Below, piece by piece: positions 63,767 through 64,000 of a stretch of 64,000 bases of DNA (its first letter is position 1; each line of letters opens with the position of its first letter). The stretch spans positions 300,808 to 364,807 of the forward strand of contig NZ_FOIK01000004.1 of the NCBI RefSeq assembly GCF_900111565.1. The letters run 5' to 3'. This DNA is from Paenibacillus sp. NFR01. GTDB lineage: Bacteria > Bacillota > Bacilli > Paenibacillales > Paenibacillaceae. The position numbers and the translations under genes are program-made. The notes below the pieces were generated by a model. That model searched no databases, was not told where the DNA came from, and saw nothing but the letters and a program-made list of their open reading frames with translations.

Positions 63767-64000
63767 TTACGGAGCGGTTTCCAGGAACTTCGCGCTTGGA
63801 TTTTTCTCCATCGCGGTGCGCATGGCATATTCGTTCTCGAACAGCACCACGAAGTTGCCCTTCTTATCGGTCACCAGCGTGGAGTTGATACGGAATTTGC
63901 TTGCGTCCGGCTTGTTGTCGTCGATAATCCAGCGCGCGAACTGGTAGCTCATGCGCTGCATCTGCACGTCCACGCCGTATTCGCCCTTCATCCGGTATTC
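63767..64000 (-). CDS. prfC: Peptide chain release factor 3, C-terminal part (partial)
   Basis: The frame is open at the window end, so only the last ~77 residues are seen. EYRMKGEYGVDVQMQRMSYQFARWI, and FVVLFENEYAMRTAMEKNP later, match the conserved C-terminal domain of RF3, the GTPase that removes RF1/RF2 from the ribosome after termination. The GTPase part lies outside the window. B. subtilis lacks RF3, but other Bacillota have it. Confidence 0.85.
   Translation of the reverse strand, partial: EYRMKGEYGVDVQMQRMSYQFARWIIDDNKPDASKFRINSTLVTDKKGNFVVLFENEYAMRTAMEKNPSAKFLETAP

Overview
The window reads as chromosomal DNA of a spore-forming, Paenibacillus-like member of the Bacillota. The basis is the sporulation and germination gene set (SspI, YunB, a GerA/GerC/GerB operon, a SleB/YkvT-type hydrolase), YesM/YesN-type two-component proteins, LplB/LplC-type sugar ABC permeases, strong AGGAGG ribosome binding sites and a fairly GC-rich composition. 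No tRNA, rRNA, transposase, phage gene or CRISPR array was seen.

Layout. (1) 1-10890, surface glycosylation locus: the 3' end of a Thr/Ser/Gly-rich protein built of 13/14-residue repeats, then three tandem TPR-containing family 2 glycosyltransferases on the plus strand. These converge on three more glycosyltransferase-like genes on the minus strand. The 300-base gap between the two blocks holds several inverted repeats. (2) 10981-17315, spore and membrane genes: yunB, a TVP38/TMEM64 protein, a DUF4190 protein, and a four-gene germinant receptor operon whose last gene is a small two-helix protein. (3) 17414-25154: a LacI regulator, an AraC regulator, a GH2 beta-galactosidase, a DUF3153-like lipoprotein and a KimA-type potassium importer. 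A 465-base gap with a second short-repeat family follows. (4) 25620-30624: uxaC-uxuB-uxuA for glucuronate breakdown with a divergent GntR regulator and a well-formed promoter/operator. (5) 30707-56864, plant-hemicellulose region: a GH127 arabinofuranosidase, two LplB/LplC/solute-binding-protein ABC importers, a YesM/YesN two-component system, AraC regulators, three GH43 enzymes, a GH10 xylanase, a GH8 exo-oligoxylanase and three esterases. None of the glycosidases or esterases shows a signal peptide, so the region looks built to import oligosaccharides and finish them inside the cell. (6) 57264-64000, housekeeping and spore genes: SleB-like hydrolase, a secreted copper-amine-oxidase-N-domain protein, SDR, SpoIIAA-like, Dabb, GNAT, TrmH, KtrA/C, SspI and the 3' end of release factor 3.

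How the parts fit. Catabolite-responsive elements (cre) or cre-like sites lie at several sugar operon promoters. Xylan side chains would be removed by GH127/GH43 enzymes and esterases, the backbone shortened by GH10, GH8 and GH43 xylosidase, and released glucuronate fed to the uxa/uxu genes. No alpha-glucuronidase is visible in the window. The strongest candidate for an undescribed system is the repeat protein with its six glycosyltransferases, plausibly a glycosylated spore or cell surface filament. This is inferred from gene order and composition. Starts were chosen by ribosome binding site, so many genes are shorter than the longest open frame.
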